A DNA stretch of 64,000 nucleotides from Sphingopyxis sp. TUF1 (GTDB taxonomy: Bacteria; Pseudomonadota; Alphaproteobacteria; Sphingomonadales; Sphingomonadaceae). The notes beneath the pieces are model-generated. The model was not told where the DNA came from, searched no databases, and worked only from the letters and a program-made list of their open reading frames with translations. The stretch spans positions 62,001-126,000 of the forward strand of contig NZ_CP144683.1 in assembly GCF_036687315.1 (NCBI RefSeq), read 5' to 3'. Below are positions 40,341 through 49,875 of this stretch, one piece after another. The stretch's first letter is position 1; each line of letters starts with the position of its first letter. The position numbers were made by a program, and so were the translations under genes.

Positions 40341-40386
40341 CGCGTAACCGGATAGGCAAGGCGCACAATAGCCGGAGTTTCATGCA

Positions 40387-40830
40387 ATGCCTCTCGATTC
40401 CGTGCGCCTGCTTCCTGCCTTTCTTGCTGCGCTGCTTGCCGCCGCGCCCGCAACCGCAGCATCCGCCCCCGCCTCGCCCGAGCAGGCACTCGAAGCCTAT
40501 GTCGAGGGACTCCGCACCGGGCGCGTCGAGATTTTGGAGGAGTTATTCCTTCCCGACTGGCAATTTTGCGCGCTCCGTGCCAACAAGAATCCGGCGATCG
40601 ATTGCCAGCGCTTTGCCGAGGTGATCGGCAGATGGGCCGCGCAGCCCGACCCCGCCACCACCGGCCGCGTGCTCGATCGCCACGACGCGGCGCCGTCGAT
40701 GACCGCGGTCACCTATGAACTGCATTTCGCCGGCGACCGCTATGTCGATCAGCTGCTGCTCTATCGCACCCCGGCCGGATGGCGCGTCGTCGCAAAGACC
40801 ACGACCGTCGGCCGGGAAAAAGGCGCTTGA
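40387..40830 (+). CDS. Exported NTF2-like small protein
   Basis: 147 residues with a signal peptide ([20 protein letters not shown]). The mature part, [21 protein letters not shown] to [21 protein letters not shown], has the alpha-beta pattern of a SnoaL/NTF2-like (putative lumazine-binding) fold. Single Cys pair: Cys59 and Cys71. It is translationally coupled to ruvX by TGATG. No enzyme function is evident. Confidence 0.68.
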   Translation: MPLDSVRLLPAFLAALLAAAPATAASAPASPEQALEAYVEGLRTGRVEILEELFLPDWQFCALRANKNPAIDCQRFAEVIGRWAAQPDPATTGRVLDRHDAAPSMTAVTYELHFAGDRYVDQLLLYRTPAGWRVVAKTTTVGREKGA

Positions 40831-41288
40831 TGATCACCACTGTCGCCGCCGATTTCGCTGCCGCACTGCCGAACGGCGGCCGTCTCGCGGGACTCGATGT
40901 CGGCACCAAGACGATCGGCGTTGCGCTGTGCGATGCGGGCTGGTCGTTTGCGTCGCCCGACAAGACGATCATCCGCAAAAAATTCGCCGCCGATCTCGAT
41001 GCACTGAAAGGCCTCGTCGCTGCGCAGTCCGTCGTCGGGCTGGTCGTCGGCCTGCCGCTCAACATGGACGGCAGCGATAGCCCGCGCACCCAAAGCACGC
41101 GCGCCTTTGCGCGAAACCTCGCGCCGCTCGGCCTGCCCGTGCTGCTGTGGGACGAACGCTGGTCGACCGCCGCGGTCGAACGCGCGATGATCGCCGCCGA
41201 CGTCAGCCGCGCCAAACGCGCCGAGCGCATCGACAGCGCCGCCGCGGCATTCATATTGCAGGGCGCGATCGACGCGATGACAAGATGA
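40830..41288 (+). CDS. ruvX: Holliday junction resolvase-like RuvX (YqgF)
   Basis: 152 residues with an RNase H-like fold: [17 protein letters not shown] carries the first acidic residue, [16 protein letters not shown] and [16 protein letters not shown] the next, and [12 protein letters not shown] the last. RuvX acts in 16S rRNA 5'-end processing and was proposed as an alternative resolvase. The chosen ATG overlaps the previous stop by one base and gives the normal length. A family C repeat begins at its stop, before pyrB. Confidence 0.9.
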   Translation: MITTVAADFAAALPNGGRLAGLDVGTKTIGVALCDAGWSFASPDKTIIRKKFAADLDALKGLVAAQSVVGLVVGLPLNMDGSDSPRTQSTRAFARNLAPLGLPVLLWDERWSTAAVERAMIAADVSRAKRAERIDSAAAAFILQGAIDAMTR

Positions 41289-41422
41289 TCCTCCCTGTGG
41301 CGAAGCCATGGGGAGGTGGCAGCGCGAAGCGCTGACGGAGGGGCCATAACGCTGCCGCTGCTGCCCCTCCACCACGCCCTTCGGGCGCGGTCCCCCTCCC
41401 CATGGCTTCGCCACAGGGAGGA
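41289..41422. repeat. Family C palindrome (copy C1)
   Basis: Left arm TCCTCCCTGTGGCGAAGCCA with GGGGAGG next to it, and right arm CCATGGCTTCGCCACAGGGAGG, are almost perfectly inverted over about 28 bp. Internal GCGCGAAGCGC and CGCCCTTCGGGCGCGG hairpins are shared with the copy at 18.34 kb, which lies in the opposite direction. Confidence 0.9.
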
Positions 41423-41466
41423 TACGCTTGCCAAAATCGCTGCCCCTCCCTAAACGCTCCCCTTTA

Positions 41467-42462
41467 ATGACAAGCCCTACCATCCGACCCGCCAGCGACT
41501 ATCCGCCCGGCGGCGATGCCTTTCGCCATCGCCACCTCACCGGCATCGCCCAGCTCACCCCGTGGGAGATTTCCTACATATTGGATGCTGCTGAAGAATG
41601 GGTCGAACTCAATCGCAGTGGCGCGGCGAAGCATGACGACCGGCTCGCAGGGCTGACGATCATCAACGCCTTTTTCGAAAACTCCACGCGCACCCTGCTG
41701 TCGTTCGAAATCGCCGGAAAACGCCTCGGCGCCGATGTCGTCAACATGCACGCCGCGCAGTCGAGCGTGAAGAAGGGCGAGACGCTGATCGACACTGCGA
41801 TGACCCTGAACGCGATGCGCGCCGATGCCATGGTCATCCGCCACGCAAGCTCGGGCGCGGTGCAGCTGATCGCCGACAAGGTCGACTGCCCCGTCCTCAA
41901 CGCGGGCGACGGCCGCCACGAGCATCCGACGCAGGCGCTGCTCGACGCCCTCACCATCCGCCGCCGCCTCGGCCGCGTCGAGGGGCTGACCATTGCGATC
42001 TGCGGCGACGTCCTCCACAGCCGCGTCGCGCGCTCGAACATCCTTGCGCTGACCTTGCTCGGCAACGAGGTGCGCGTCGTCGCCCCCGCGACGCTGACCC
42101 CGCCCGCGATGGAGCGGATGCACGTTGCGACCTTCGCCGACATGGACGCGGGGCTGAAAGACGCCGACGTCGTGATGATGCTGCGCCTGCAGAACGAGCG
42201 CATGGATGGCGCCTATCTGCCCTCGGCGCGCGAGTATCACGCGCTCTACGGCCTCACGCCCCAGCGGCTTGAAAAGGCGAAGCCCGACGCCATCGTCATG
42301 CACCCCGGCCCGATGAACCGCGGTGTCGAAATCGACAGCAGCATTGCCGACGATGCCCTACGCTCGACGATCACCGAACAGGTCGAAATGGGCGTTGCGG
42401 TGCGCATGGCATGTCTCGACATTTTGACGCGCCGCCAGCGGGGAGTGCCGGGATGGAACTGA
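41467..42462 (+). CDS. pyrB: Aspartate carbamoyltransferase catalytic subunit
   Basis: 331 residues; joins carbamoyl phosphate and aspartate in pyrimidine synthesis. The carbamoyl-phosphate loop [20 protein letters not shown] includes Ser73-Thr74-Arg75-Thr76. [14 protein letters not shown] and the [12 protein letters not shown] tail are intact. The ATG at 41467 gives a normal start; a TTG upstream is possible. It overlaps the next gene, a dihydroorotase-like protein, by ten bases. No regulatory pyrI is present, which fits the class that partners an inactive dihydroorotase. Confidence 0.94.
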   Translation: MTSPTIRPASDYPPGGDAFRHRHLTGIAQLTPWEISYILDAAEEWVELNRSGAAKHDDRLAGLTIINAFFENSTRTLLSFEIAGKRLGADVVNMHAAQSSVKKGETLIDTAMTLNAMRADAMVIRHASSGAVQLIADKVDCPVLNAGDGRHEHPTQALLDALTIRRRLGRVEGLTIAICGDVLHSRVARSNILALTLLGNEVRVVAPATLTPPAMERMHVATFADMDAGLKDADVVMMLRLQNERMDGAYLPSAREYHALYGLTPQRLEKAKPDAIVMHPGPMNRGVEIDSSIADDALRSTITEQVEMGVAVRMACLDILTRRQRGVPGWN

Positions 42463-43676
42463 GGCCGCTCCATATCGTCAATGCGCGGCTGATCGACGGC
42501 GACACGCCGCGCGCGGGCAGCTTGCTCGCGGTGGGCGGCCGCATCGCCGCGATCGACCCGACCGACATCGCCGAAGGCGCCGAAACCGTCGATGCCAGGG
42601 GCCAGTGGCTCGCCCCAGGCATCATCGACCTCGGCGTCTTTGCGACCGACAAGCCCGCCTTTCACTTCGGCGGGATCACGCGCGCCGCGCTGATGCCCGA
42701 TACCGGCCCGCTCGACGGCGCCGGCCTCGTCGAGCGGGCCGCCAAGGGCGGCAAGCCCGACCTTTGGGTCCACCCCATCGCCGCCGCGACTAAGGGCCTC
42801 GAAGGCCGCGAACTCGCCGAAATCGGCCTGATGAAGGCGGCGGGCGCGCGCGCCGTCGCCACCGGCCGCGGCCGCATCGCCGACAGCGGCGTAATGCGCC
42901 GCGTGCTTTCCTACGCGGCCTCGCTGGGCCTCGTCACGATCATCCATGCCGAGGATGAGGGGCTGACCGCCGGCGCGGTCGCGACCGACGGCGAAATGGC
43001 GACGCGGCTTGGCGTCGCCTCCGCACCCGCCGTCGCCGAAGCGATGGCGATCGCGCGCGATCTGGCGCTCGTCGAGGAAACCGGCGCCCCCGTCCATTTC
43101 CGCCAGGTCACGACCGCGCGCGGGCTCGATCTGATCCGCGCCGCCAAGGCAAAGGGGCTGCCCGTGCAATGCGGCATCACCCCCGCCCACCTGTTCCTCT
43201 CCGACACCGCGATCGGCGATTTCCGCACCTTTGCGCGCCTTTCGCCGCCGTTGCGCAGCGAGGACGATCGCCGCGCCTGCCTCGCCGCGGTCGCCGACGG
43301 CACGATCGACATATTGTCGTCGGGGCACGATCCGCGCGGGCCCGAGGACAAGCGCCTGCCCTTTGCCGAAGCACTGCCCGGCATGGCGGGCGCCGAAACG
43401 CTGCTCGCGATGGGGCTTAACCTTGTCCGCGACGGCCATATCACGCCGGGCCGCCTGTTCGAAATGCTCGCCGCCGCCCCCGCCTGCCTGCTCGGCGTCG
43501 AGACCGGGCGCCTTGCGGTGGGCATGGAAGCCGACCTCATCCTCGTCGATGACGGCGCGCCGTGGCAGGTCGATGCCAAGAAGATGGCGGCGTGGGCCGG
43601 CAATACCCCCTTCGACGGTATGCCCATGCAGGGCCGCGCGACGATGATGTGGAAGGGCGGAAAGCGGATTCGTTGA
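42453..43676 (+). CDS. Dihydroorotase-like protein, probably non-catalytic
   Basis: 407 residues with the full amidohydrolase-barrel plan ([12 protein letters not shown] at the start, [21 protein letters not shown] near the end). The metal site is degenerate. The D-x-H-V-H motif reads Asp59-Leu-Gly-Val-Phe63, so both histidines are gone. The T-D-H-A-P-H motif reads Ser-Ser-Gly-His-Asp near 289-293. His165 in IIHAED is kept. Such PyrC'-type proteins assemble with aspartate carbamoyltransferase in pseudomonads. Translational coupling to pyrB supports the same role here; the true dihydroorotase is presumably elsewhere. Confidence 0.88.
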   Translation: MELRPLHIVNARLIDGDTPRAGSLLAVGGRIAAIDPTDIAEGAETVDARGQWLAPGIIDLGVFATDKPAFHFGGITRAALMPDTGPLDGAGLVERAAKGGKPDLWVHPIAAATKGLEGRELAEIGLMKAAGARAVATGRGRIADSGVMRRVLSYAASLGLVTIIHAEDEGLTAGAVATDGEMATRLGVASAPAVAEAMAIARDLALVEETGAPVHFRQVTTARGLDLIRAAKAKGLPVQCGITPAHLFLSDTAIGDFRTFARLSPPLRSEDDRRACLAAVADGTIDILSSGHDPRGPEDKRLPFAEALPGMAGAETLLAMGLNLVRDGHITPGRLFEMLAAAPACLLGVETGRLAVGMEADLILVDDGAPWQVDAKKMAAWAGNTPFDGMPMQGRATMMWKGGKRIR

Positions 43677-43694
43677 AATCGCAGCAGGACGGGA

Positions 43695-44267
43695 TCAGCG
43701 CCGCCGCGCCTTCCACGCGCGCACCGCCGCCATCGTCTTTTCGACATGCGCCTGCGGTTTGGCGTCGGTGTAGCTGAGCAGGATGGTGCCGTCCGGCGCG
43801 ATCACGAATGATGTGCGATTGGACCGCATCGTCCCGTCGGGGCGCTGTATCGCCGCGTCATATTTTGCCGCGACCTTTGCTCCCGGATCGGCGGCGACCG
43901 CGAACTTGTCACGGCATTCGGAGCGTGAAAATTCGGCCACCCGCTCGATATTCCCCGCGGTCACGCCGACCACACGCGCGCCGAGCCGACTGAAATCATC
44001 GCTCGCTTCAGCAAACAAATGCGCCTCCAGCGTGCAGCCCGGCGTAAAGGCGGCAGGAAAGAAATAGAGCACGACCGGCCCCTTCTTCAGCGCCGCTTTC
44101 AACGACAGGCTGAACGGCTTGCCGCCTTGCGCAGCGCTCAATGTGAAATCGGGGGCCTTTGCGCCTTGCTGGAGCGCGGCGATGCCCGGCGTAGGATGCA
44201 CCGTCAGCGAAACGCCAACCCCGAGGGCAAGCCCCAACGGCATTACGAGCGTTTTCAGCAACGTCAT
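43695..44267 (-). CDS. Peroxiredoxin, BCP/PrxQ-like, exported or anchored
   Basis: 190 residues. The N-terminus (MTLLKTLVMPLGLALGVGVSL) is a signal sequence or anchor. The thioredoxin-fold part has APDFTLSAAQGGK and FFPAAFTPGCTLEAHLF with the peroxidatic cysteine; the family's usual resolving cysteine five residues on is not present, but a later Cys (in SRSECRDKF) is. It reduces peroxides. The ATG at 44267 is selected because GGAGG lies eight bases upstream. It converges with the dihydroorotase-like gene. Confidence 0.84.
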   Translation of the reverse strand: MTLLKTLVMPLGLALGVGVSLTVHPTPGIAALQQGAKAPDFTLSAAQGGKPFSLSLKAALKKGPVVLYFFPAAFTPGCTLEAHLFAEASDDFSRLGARVVGVTAGNIERVAEFSRSECRDKFAVAADPGAKVAAKYDAAIQRPDGTMRSNRTSFVIAPDGTILLSYTDAKPQAHVEKTMAAVRAWKARRR

Positions 44268-44395
44268 CGGGCAATCCTCCATGCGGCCAACGCCGAAGAT
44301 GCGGAAAAAACTCCGCCGCGTCCAGCGCGATTGACCTCGTCCCAGCGCTATGGCGCTTCACCGAGCCTGCACGCCGCCCACGCAGTGTTTCCTGA

Positions 44396-45067
44396 TCAGC
44401 CGCGCCGGTCTTTCGCCAGCGTGCCGACGACACCCCACCCAATCAGCGCCTGTCCGCCGAAATAAAGCGGCCAGACGAACCACATCGTCACGTTCCGGGA
44501 TAGCGCCCCGCCCTCCCCTGCGAAAATGAACAGGTCGCTCGCGAGGAACAGCATCGCGCCGACGCCCGTGCGATAGCGCGGGAAGCGGCTCGCCCAGGCG
44601 GTCACCGCCATCAGCGCGACGATCGCGGTGTACCCCATCGCCGCCGCCATCTGCTCGGGTGCGGCCTGTTTCGTGAGGCCCCACGCCGCCAATAACGCGA
44701 GCGGTACAACTGCAAAAACGAGCAATTTTTGCGAGCCCGTCATCGCCGCGCGCCGATTGCCGAGATAGAGGGCAATTGCAATGATATGCCCGGCCGCGAA
44801 CGCTGCCGCCCCCTGCATCATCCCGATTGCATCGAGCATCCAGTCGCCGAGCGCGCCGAAAGCCAGCGCCGCAGCGATCATCCGCCCGCCAGCTCCCCGC
44901 GCGTTAACCGCCGCCCATACGGCAAGCAGCCCGACGCCCGACGCCTTCCACGCCCAGATTATCGGCCCGTCGAGGCGCAGGATCACCGCCGCGAAATAGC
45001 TGATCCCACCAACAAGCGCCGCCAGCCACAACCAGCGCGCCCGGTCCCAAAGCTGCCCCTCGTCCAT
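44396..45067 (-). CDS. Lysoplasmalogenase family protein (YhhN-like)
   Basis: 223 residues with about eight hydrophobic segments. Conserved polar residues of the family are visible: KASGVG in helix 2, ALGDWMLD in helix 3, GHIIAIALYL, and ASDLFIF near the C-terminus. TMEM86/YhhN members hydrolyse the vinyl-ether bond of lysoplasmalogens; whether bacterial versions do so is open, since most sphingomonads lack plasmalogens. It is divergent from trmFO with 75 bp between start codons. Confidence 0.8.
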   Translation of the reverse strand: MDEGQLWDRARWLWLAALVGGISYFAAVILRLDGPIIWAWKASGVGLLAVWAAVNARGAGGRMIAAALAFGALGDWMLDAIGMMQGAAAFAAGHIIAIALYLGNRRAAMTGSQKLLVFAVVPLALLAAWGLTKQAAPEQMAAAMGYTAIVALMAVTAWASRFPRYRTGVGAMLFLASDLFIFAGEGGALSRNVTMWFVWPLYFGGQALIGWGVVGTLAKDRRG

Positions 45068-45142
45068 CGCGCTCCCCTTTGCATCTTGCCATTAACCCGC
45101 CTAGTGCGCGGCATATTGGTCGCAAGTCAACGGACAGGGTAA

Positions 45143-46492
45143 ATGGCGGAATACGACGTGCACATCATCGGCGGCGGGCTCGCGGGGTCCGAAGCGGCGT
45201 GGCAGCTCGCCGAGGCGGGCTATCGCGTGCGCCTCTCCGAAATGCGCGGGGGCGGCGACATGACGCCAGCGCATCAGGGCGATACGCTCGCCGAAATGGT
45301 CTGCTCGAACAGCTTCCGCAGCGACGATGGCGACAGCAATGCCGTCGGCCTGCTCCACCGCGAAATGCGCACACTGGGCTCGATCATCATGCGCGAGGCC
45401 GATGCGACCAAGGTCCCCGCGGGCTCGGCGCTCGCGGTCGATCGCGACCTTTTTTCGGGCGGCGTCACGCGCGCGCTCGAAAATCATCCCAATGTTAACA
45501 TCGTTCGCGAACGCATCGACACGCTGCCGGGCGAGGGGCTGTCCATCGTCGCGACCGGCCCGCTGACCGCCGCGAGCCTTGCGGAAAGCATCGGCGCGGC
45601 GACGGGCAAGGACGCGCTCGCCTTTTTCGACGCCATCGCCCCGATCGTCTACCGCGACAGCATCGACATGGACATCGCGTGGATGGCGAGCCGCTGGGAC
45701 AAGGTCGGGCCGATCGGCGACGGCAAGGATTATATCAATTGCCCGATGGACAAGGATCAATATCACGCCTTCGTTCAGGGGCTGATCGACGGCGAAAAGA
45801 CCGACTTCAAGGATTGGGAAAAGGACACGCCCTATTTCGAAGGCTGTATGCCGATCGAGGTGATGGCCGAACGCGGCGTCGAAACCCTGCGCTTCGGCCC
45901 GATGAAGGGCGTCGGGCTCGACAATCCGCGCACCGGACGCTGGCCCTATGCGGTCGTCCAGCTGCGGCAGGACAATGCGCTGGGGACGCTGTGGAATATG
46001 GTCGGTTTCCAGACCAAGCTCAAACATGGCGCGCAGATCGAGCTGTTCCGCACCATCCCGGGGCTCGAAAAGGCCGAATTCGCAAGACTTGGCGGCCTCC
46101 ACCGCAACAGCTTCATCCGCTCGCCCGAGCTGCTCGACGGCCAGCTTCGCCTGAAATCGGCGCCGCATATCCGGTTCGCGGGGCAGATCACCGGCTGCGA
46201 GGGCTATGTCGAAAGCGCCGCGATCGGACTCGTCGCCGCGCGCTTCGCCGCCGCGGAGCTTGGCGGCCGAACCCTGCCGCCGCCGCCGCCCGAAACCGCG
46301 CTCGGCGCGCTGCTCGGCCACATCACGGGCGGCGCCGATGCAACATCCTATCAGCCGATGAACGTCAACTTCGGCCTTTTCCCGCCGCTTGCCGAGGATG
46401 TACGCAAAAAGGATCGCAAGCTGGGTTACACGCAGCGCGCTGGCAAAGCGCTGGCTGAGTGGATGAAGGTAGCTAAAGACGTGGCGGCCTAA
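45143..46492 (+). CDS. trmFO: Folate/FAD-dependent tRNA (uracil-54-C5)-methyltransferase
   Basis: 449 residues. The FAD-binding start [21 protein letters not shown] is followed by [31 protein letters not shown] and [18 protein letters not shown] are characteristic of TrmFO. It makes ribothymidine 54 in the T loop using methylene-tetrahydrofolate, in place of SAM-dependent TrmA. Complete. A family B repeat begins eight bases after the stop. Confidence 0.95.
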   Translation: MAEYDVHIIGGGLAGSEAAWQLAEAGYRVRLSEMRGGGDMTPAHQGDTLAEMVCSNSFRSDDGDSNAVGLLHREMRTLGSIIMREADATKVPAGSALAVDRDLFSGGVTRALENHPNVNIVRERIDTLPGEGLSIVATGPLTAASLAESIGAATGKDALAFFDAIAPIVYRDSIDMDIAWMASRWDKVGPIGDGKDYINCPMDKDQYHAFVQGLIDGEKTDFKDWEKDTPYFEGCMPIEVMAERGVETLRFGPMKGVGLDNPRTGRWPYAVVQLRQDNALGTLWNMVGFQTKLKHGAQIELFRTIPGLEKAEFARLGGLHRNSFIRSPELLDGQLRLKSAPHIRFAGQITGCEGYVESAAIGLVAARFAAAELGGRTLPPPPPETALGALLGHITGGADATSYQPMNVNFGLFPPLAEDVRKKDRKLGYTQRAGKALAEWMKVAKDVAA

Positions 46493-46499
46493 CCACCTT

Positions 46500-46594
46500 C
46501 GTCATTGCGAGGAGCCGAAGGCGACGCGGCAATCTCCAGCTATCGCAATGGCGGGACGCTCGCGGGAGATTGCTTCGCTTCGCTCGCAATGACG
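46500..46594. repeat. Family B palindrome (copy B2)
   Basis: Same outer arms CGTCATTGCGAG / CTCGCAATGACG as the copy between ccmA and ccmB, but the internal blocks are inverted: the GAGCCGAAGGCGACGCGGC block is now on the left and GAGATTGCTTCGCTTCGC on the right. It sits between convergent trmFO and the EF-hand gene, only about eight bases from the latter's stop. Confidence 0.88.
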
Positions 46595-46601
46595 GGGTAC
46601 T

Positions 46602-47069
46602 TTAGCACCGACACGCCGGCTTCGCTGCCCGCTTCGGCGCCGTCGTCGCGAACTCCACGCGCGTCAGATCCCCCGACTTGTCGGCATCGGCCCCGGCGAA
46701 CCGCTCGCCTGTCGCGACCGCCCATTCCTCGAAGGTCAGCAGATTATTGCCATCCTTGTCGAGCTTGCGAAACGCCGCCGTCCGCGATGACATCAGTTCG
46801 ACGCGGCTGATCCTTTCGTTGCGGTCCCGGTCGAAGCGGTTAAAGCGGCGTTCCTCGCGCGACGCCTCTTTGGCGGCGGGCAGTGCCGGCGGCGCCGGCC
46901 CCCGCGTCGGCGCGTTCGCTCCGGCAACCGGGATCGCGGGCAAGGCGGGCGGCGGATCGGGCAGCACCGCTTCGTCCGCAAGCTGGCTGTGCCCCTGCCA
47001 CAGGAACAGCCCGCCGGTGAGCAACAGCGCGCTCGCGACACCGCCGATCAGGAAACGCGAAACCGCCAT
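46602..47069 (-). CDS. EF-hand domain protein, membrane anchored or exported
   Basis: 155 residues. One N-terminal hydrophobic segment (FLIGGVASALLLTGGLFLW), then a Pro/Ala-rich linker, then three EF-hand loops: DRDRNERISRVE, DKDGNNLLTFEE and DADKSGDLTRVE, with Asp at positions 1, 3 and mostly Glu at 12. Calcium binding outside the inner membrane is likely. The partner is unknown. It is divergent from oxyR. Confidence 0.8.
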   Translation of the reverse strand: MAVSRFLIGGVASALLLTGGLFLWQGHSQLADEAVLPDPPPALPAIPVAGANAPTRGPAPPALPAAKEASREERRFNRFDRDRNERISRVELMSSRTAAFRKLDKDGNNLLTFEEWAVATGERFAGADADKSGDLTRVEFATTAPKRAAKPACRC

Positions 47070-47204
47070 TTGCTCCTCCGCATCGATTGATCGGACCAGC
47101 TATCACGCCCGGTGCCGCGACGCCACGCGATGCGACCATATTGGCGGCGAATTTTAATCGCCTGACTTGTTCAAAATCGCTCGACAGATCACTATATTCG
47201 ATCA

Positions 47205-48110
47205 ATGCAAAACTACCTGCCCTCGCTCAAACAGATGCAATATCTCGTCGCGCTCCACGAGCACGGCCATTTCGGCCGCGCCGCAGATGCCTGCAACGTC
47301 ACCCAATCGACGCTGTCGGCGGGCATCCGCGAGCTTGAGACGCTGCTGGGGCAAACGCTCGTCGAGCGCACGCGCCGCGTCGTGCGCTTCACCGCGCTTG
47401 GCGACAAGATCGTCGAAAAGGCGCACCGCGTACTGCGCGAGGCCGAAGAACTCGCCGACATGGCTGCTGCGGCCGCCGCACCGCTCGTCGGTGAATTGCG
47501 CATGAGCGTGATTCCGACGATCGCGCCGTTCCTCCTCCCCGACCTCCTCCCGCGACTGCGCAAGGAGCGCCCGTCGCTGAAGCTGTTCCTGCGCGAGGAG
47601 CCGAGCGCGCAGGCGTGCGAATCGCTCCATCACGGCGCCGTCGACTGCGTGTTGCTCGCACTCCCTTATGCGTGCGGCGACGTCGAGAGCGAGAATCTGT
47701 TCGACGACGCGCTGTTCGTCGCCTTCCCCGGCGATCAGTCCGAAAACCTGCCTGCGATGGTCAGCGCCGACCAGATCGATCCCTCGCAAATGCTGATGCT
47801 CGAGGATGGCCATTGCCTGAAGGACCACGCGCTCGCCGCGTGCAACCGCCCCGAATTGCGCGCCGGCGCGCGGATGATGGGCACGTCGCTGCATACGCTG
47901 GTGCAGATGGTCGATAACGGCCTGGGCATCACCATGCTCCCCCAGATGGCGATCGAGGCGGGCATCCTCGACCACACCGACATCGACACGCGCCCGCTCG
48001 ATTCGGACCATGACTGGCGCACGATCGCGCTGGTATGGCGCAAGGGCAGCCCGCGCGCCGACGAATTCCGGATGCTCGCCGACATTTTTCGCAAGCATCA
48101 GGCGCGGTAG
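47205..48110 (+). CDS. oxyR: Hydrogen peroxide sensor OxyR (LysR family)
   Basis: 301 residues. The N-terminal helix-turn-helix is LVALHEHGHFGRAADACNVT. The redox pair is Cys204 and Cys213 in EDGHCLKDHALAAC, the same nine-residue spacing as Cys199/Cys208 in E. coli OxyR. It forms a disulfide on peroxide exposure and activates defence genes. No catalase or ahpC is adjacent; the neighbour is an EF-hand gene. No convincing ribosome site precedes the ATG. GATC-N9-GATC half-sites lie immediately upstream and might be an autoregulatory site, which is not proven. Confidence 0.92.
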   Translation: MQNYLPSLKQMQYLVALHEHGHFGRAADACNVTQSTLSAGIRELETLLGQTLVERTRRVVRFTALGDKIVEKAHRVLREAEELADMAAAAAAPLVGELRMSVIPTIAPFLLPDLLPRLRKERPSLKLFLREEPSAQACESLHHGAVDCVLLALPYACGDVESENLFDDALFVAFPGDQSENLPAMVSADQIDPSQMLMLEDGHCLKDHALAACNRPELRAGARMMGTSLHTLVQMVDNGLGITMLPQMAIEAGILDHTDIDTRPLDSDHDWRTIALVWRKGSPRADEFRMLADIFRKHQAR

Positions 48111-48136
48111 CGGGGTCGGGTTTGGACCAAACCTAG

Positions 48137-48228
48137 CCGTCGCCCCCGCGCAGGCGGGGGCCGCTGTCGGTTTACGCAGCGGCGCAGGAAAAGGCCGATT
48201 GCGGCCCCCGCCTTCGCGGGGGCGACGG
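48137..48228. repeat. Family A bipartite palindrome (copy A4)
   Basis: Inverted CCGTCGCCCCCGCGCAGGCG and CGCCTTCGCGGGGGCGACGG arms with one extra mismatch in the left arm. The spacer GGTTTACGCAGCGGCGCAGG matches copies A1 and A2. It is placed after the oxyR stop. Confidence 0.9.
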
Positions 48229-48466
48229 TTTATTGAACGTTCGCTCCCCACCCCAAACCGGACACCCAAAAAAACCGCTGTCCTACATGACCCCGCTATG
48301 CCAGCCTTCACTCCTGTCCTTTGACAAGCTGGATAAGGCCAGTCGCGACGGCATGTATCGTTGCGGAGGGCACAGGCTCGCATATGCCCGCCGGACATGG
48401 CAAACCGGGCGCCGCACCAGGCTGACTTTTACTGACCTTTGGAAGCGTTCCGGGGCCGCTCGGCCT
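48229..48466. other. Intergenic stretch after the A4 repeat
   Basis: Together with the repeat this is a gap of about 355 bp between the convergent oxyR and moaE genes. I see no gene or RNA in it. A weak GGACA/TGTCC pair around an A-rich loop near 48262-48285 is the only structure. Confidence 0.45.
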
Positions 48467-48919
48467 TTATTCCCCGCCCCGGTCCCAGCGCGCCGCGCGA
48501 TCGCGATCCCCCGCGCGCTCCTCGACCCACGCGACGCGCCCGTCGGCAAACGTCTCGCGTTTCCACAGCATTACGTCGGTTTTCAGCCGGTCGATCAGAT
48601 ATTCGCACGCCGCCAGCGCCTCTGCGCGGTGACGGCTGCTTGCGAGCACGAGCACGATTGTCTCGCCCGGCGCCATCGCGCCGACGCGGTGGATCAGGGT
48701 CAGCGCCCCCAGCTTCCAGCGGTCGACCGCCGCGTGCGCCAGGCCCGCAAGCCCGGCCTCGGTCATCACCGGATGGTGCTCCAGAAACAATTCGGTCAGG
48801 TCGTCGTCGCCGCGCACGCGTCCGATGAAACTCGCGCTCGCGCCATGTCCGCCGGCATCGTGCAGGTCGAACTCGGTGCCGATCTCGATCGGCGTCGTCT
48901 GGACGAAAACGCGGATCAT
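48467..48919 (-). CDS. moaE: Molybdopterin synthase catalytic subunit MoaE
   Basis: 150 residues. It converts precursor Z to molybdopterin with sulfur from MoaD. The active-site region LFLEHHPVMTEAGL and HRVGAMAPGETIVLVLASSRHRAEALAACEYLIDRLKTDVMLWKRE, with the catalytic lysine in KRE, is intact. The start overlaps the moaD stop by ATGA. Third gene of a pgsA-moaD-moaE unit. Confidence 0.94.
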   Translation of the reverse strand: MIRVFVQTTPIEIGTEFDLHDAGGHGASASFIGRVRGDDDLTELFLEHHPVMTEAGLAGLAHAAVDRWKLGALTLIHRVGAMAPGETIVLVLASSRHRAEALAACEYLIDRLKTDVMLWKRETFADGRVAWVEERAGDRDRAARWDRGGE

Positions 48920-49173
48920 CCGCCCGTCACGGGCGGAAACAGCGCGACGTCGCGCGCGCGCGCCAGCGGTGCATCGGGGCCCATCATCACCCCGTCGATC
49001 GCGGCGCGAATGCGGTGCGGTTCGGCAAAGGCCGCGGCGCCCCGTTCGTCGCGCGCCGCGAGCCAGCCGAGCAGCCCTGCAACGTCGGCGATCGCGGGCG
49101 GCAGTTCGACCGTCTCGGCGGCGACGCCCATTCGCTCGCGGACCCAGGCGAAATAGGACAGGTCGAGCCTCAT
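48916..49173 (-). CDS. moaD: Molybdopterin synthase sulfur carrier subunit MoaD
   Basis: 85 residues with a ubiquitin-like fold and the essential C-terminal Gly-Gly (FPPVTGG) that receives sulfur. It begins MRLDLSYFAWVRERMG. Start overlaps the pgsA stop by one base (TGATG) and its stop overlaps moaE, so the three genes are coupled. Confidence 0.93.
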   Translation of the reverse strand: MRLDLSYFAWVRERMGVAAETVELPPAIADVAGLLGWLAARDERGAAAFAEPHRIRAAIDGVMMGPDAPLARARDVALFPPVTGG

Positions 49174-49745
49174 CAGTCCATATGCTTCAGGCCGACGCGC
49201 AGATAGTCCCAGCCGGTCACCAGCGTCAGTACCGCCGCCCCCCATAGCGAAACCAGCCCGACGGCCTTGATCCACGCCATCGCGGGCAAGGCCCCCGCAA
49301 AGATGAGCGCGCCAAAGGCGACGAGCTGAAACGCCGTCTTCCACTTGGCCAGCTGCGTCACCGGCATCGACACCTGCAAGGTCGCGAGGAATTCGCGCAG
49401 TCCCGACACGATGATTTCGCGCAGCAGGATTACCAGCGCCGCAATGACGTGCCAGCCGTCGATGTCGCGCGTGAAGACGAGCAGCAGGATCACCGCCGCG
49501 ATCATGATCTTGTCGGCAATGGGGTCGAGGAAGATGCCCAGCCGCGACACGGTGCCGCGCGCGCGTGCAACATAGCCGTCAAAATAATCGGTAATGCCCA
49601 TCAGGCAGTAAAGGCCGAAGGCCAGCGCATAATCGATCGGCTTGGGCTGGGGCGAACCTTCCGTCACGCCCGGCCACAACAGGAACAGCAGGATGGGAAC
49701 CGCCAGGATTCGCGACAGCGTCAATATGTTCGGAAGGCTCAGCAT
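49173..49745 (-). CDS. pgsA: CDP-diacylglycerol-glycerol-3-phosphate 3-phosphatidyltransferase
   Basis: 190 residues (195 if the upstream ATG is used), four to five membrane segments. The CDP-alcohol phosphotransferase motif D-G-x2-A-R-x8-G-x3-D-x3-D is readable in DYFDGYVARARGTVSRLGIF followed by LDPIADK. It makes phosphatidylglycerophosphate, the precursor of phosphatidylglycerol and cardiolipin. It is divergent from an LplT-like carrier of the lysophospholipid type. Confidence 0.93.
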   Translation of the reverse strand: MLSLPNILTLSRILAVPILLFLLWPGVTEGSPQPKPIDYALAFGLYCLMGITDYFDGYVARARGTVSRLGIFLDPIADKIMIAAVILLLVFTRDIDGWHVIAALVILLREIIVSGLREFLATLQVSMPVTQLAKWKTAFQLVAFGALIFAGALPAMAWIKAVGLVSLWGAAVLTLVTGWDYLRVGLKHMD

Positions 49746-49875
49746 GATCCCCGTCGACATGGCTGGTCAAAATGATCTTTGACCAGCGCCGCCCTAGCCG
49801 ATAAGCCCCCCGGGCGACAAGCTGTTGCCCGCGAAATGCGTGCGAACCGACGATGCTGAAAAGAATGGACCACGC

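Noticed and set aside
45101..46321. Open frame of about 400 codons antisense to trmFO
   Set aside because: Composition is that of a shadow frame; trmFO is complete and well supported on the other strand.
47167..47204. Leaderless promoter or OxyR operator right before oxyR
   Set aside because: TATATT lies seven bases before the ATG, but no -35 at suitable spacing was found, and the GATC-N9-GATC half-sites do not match a firm OxyR consensus. Kept only as a remark in the gene entry.
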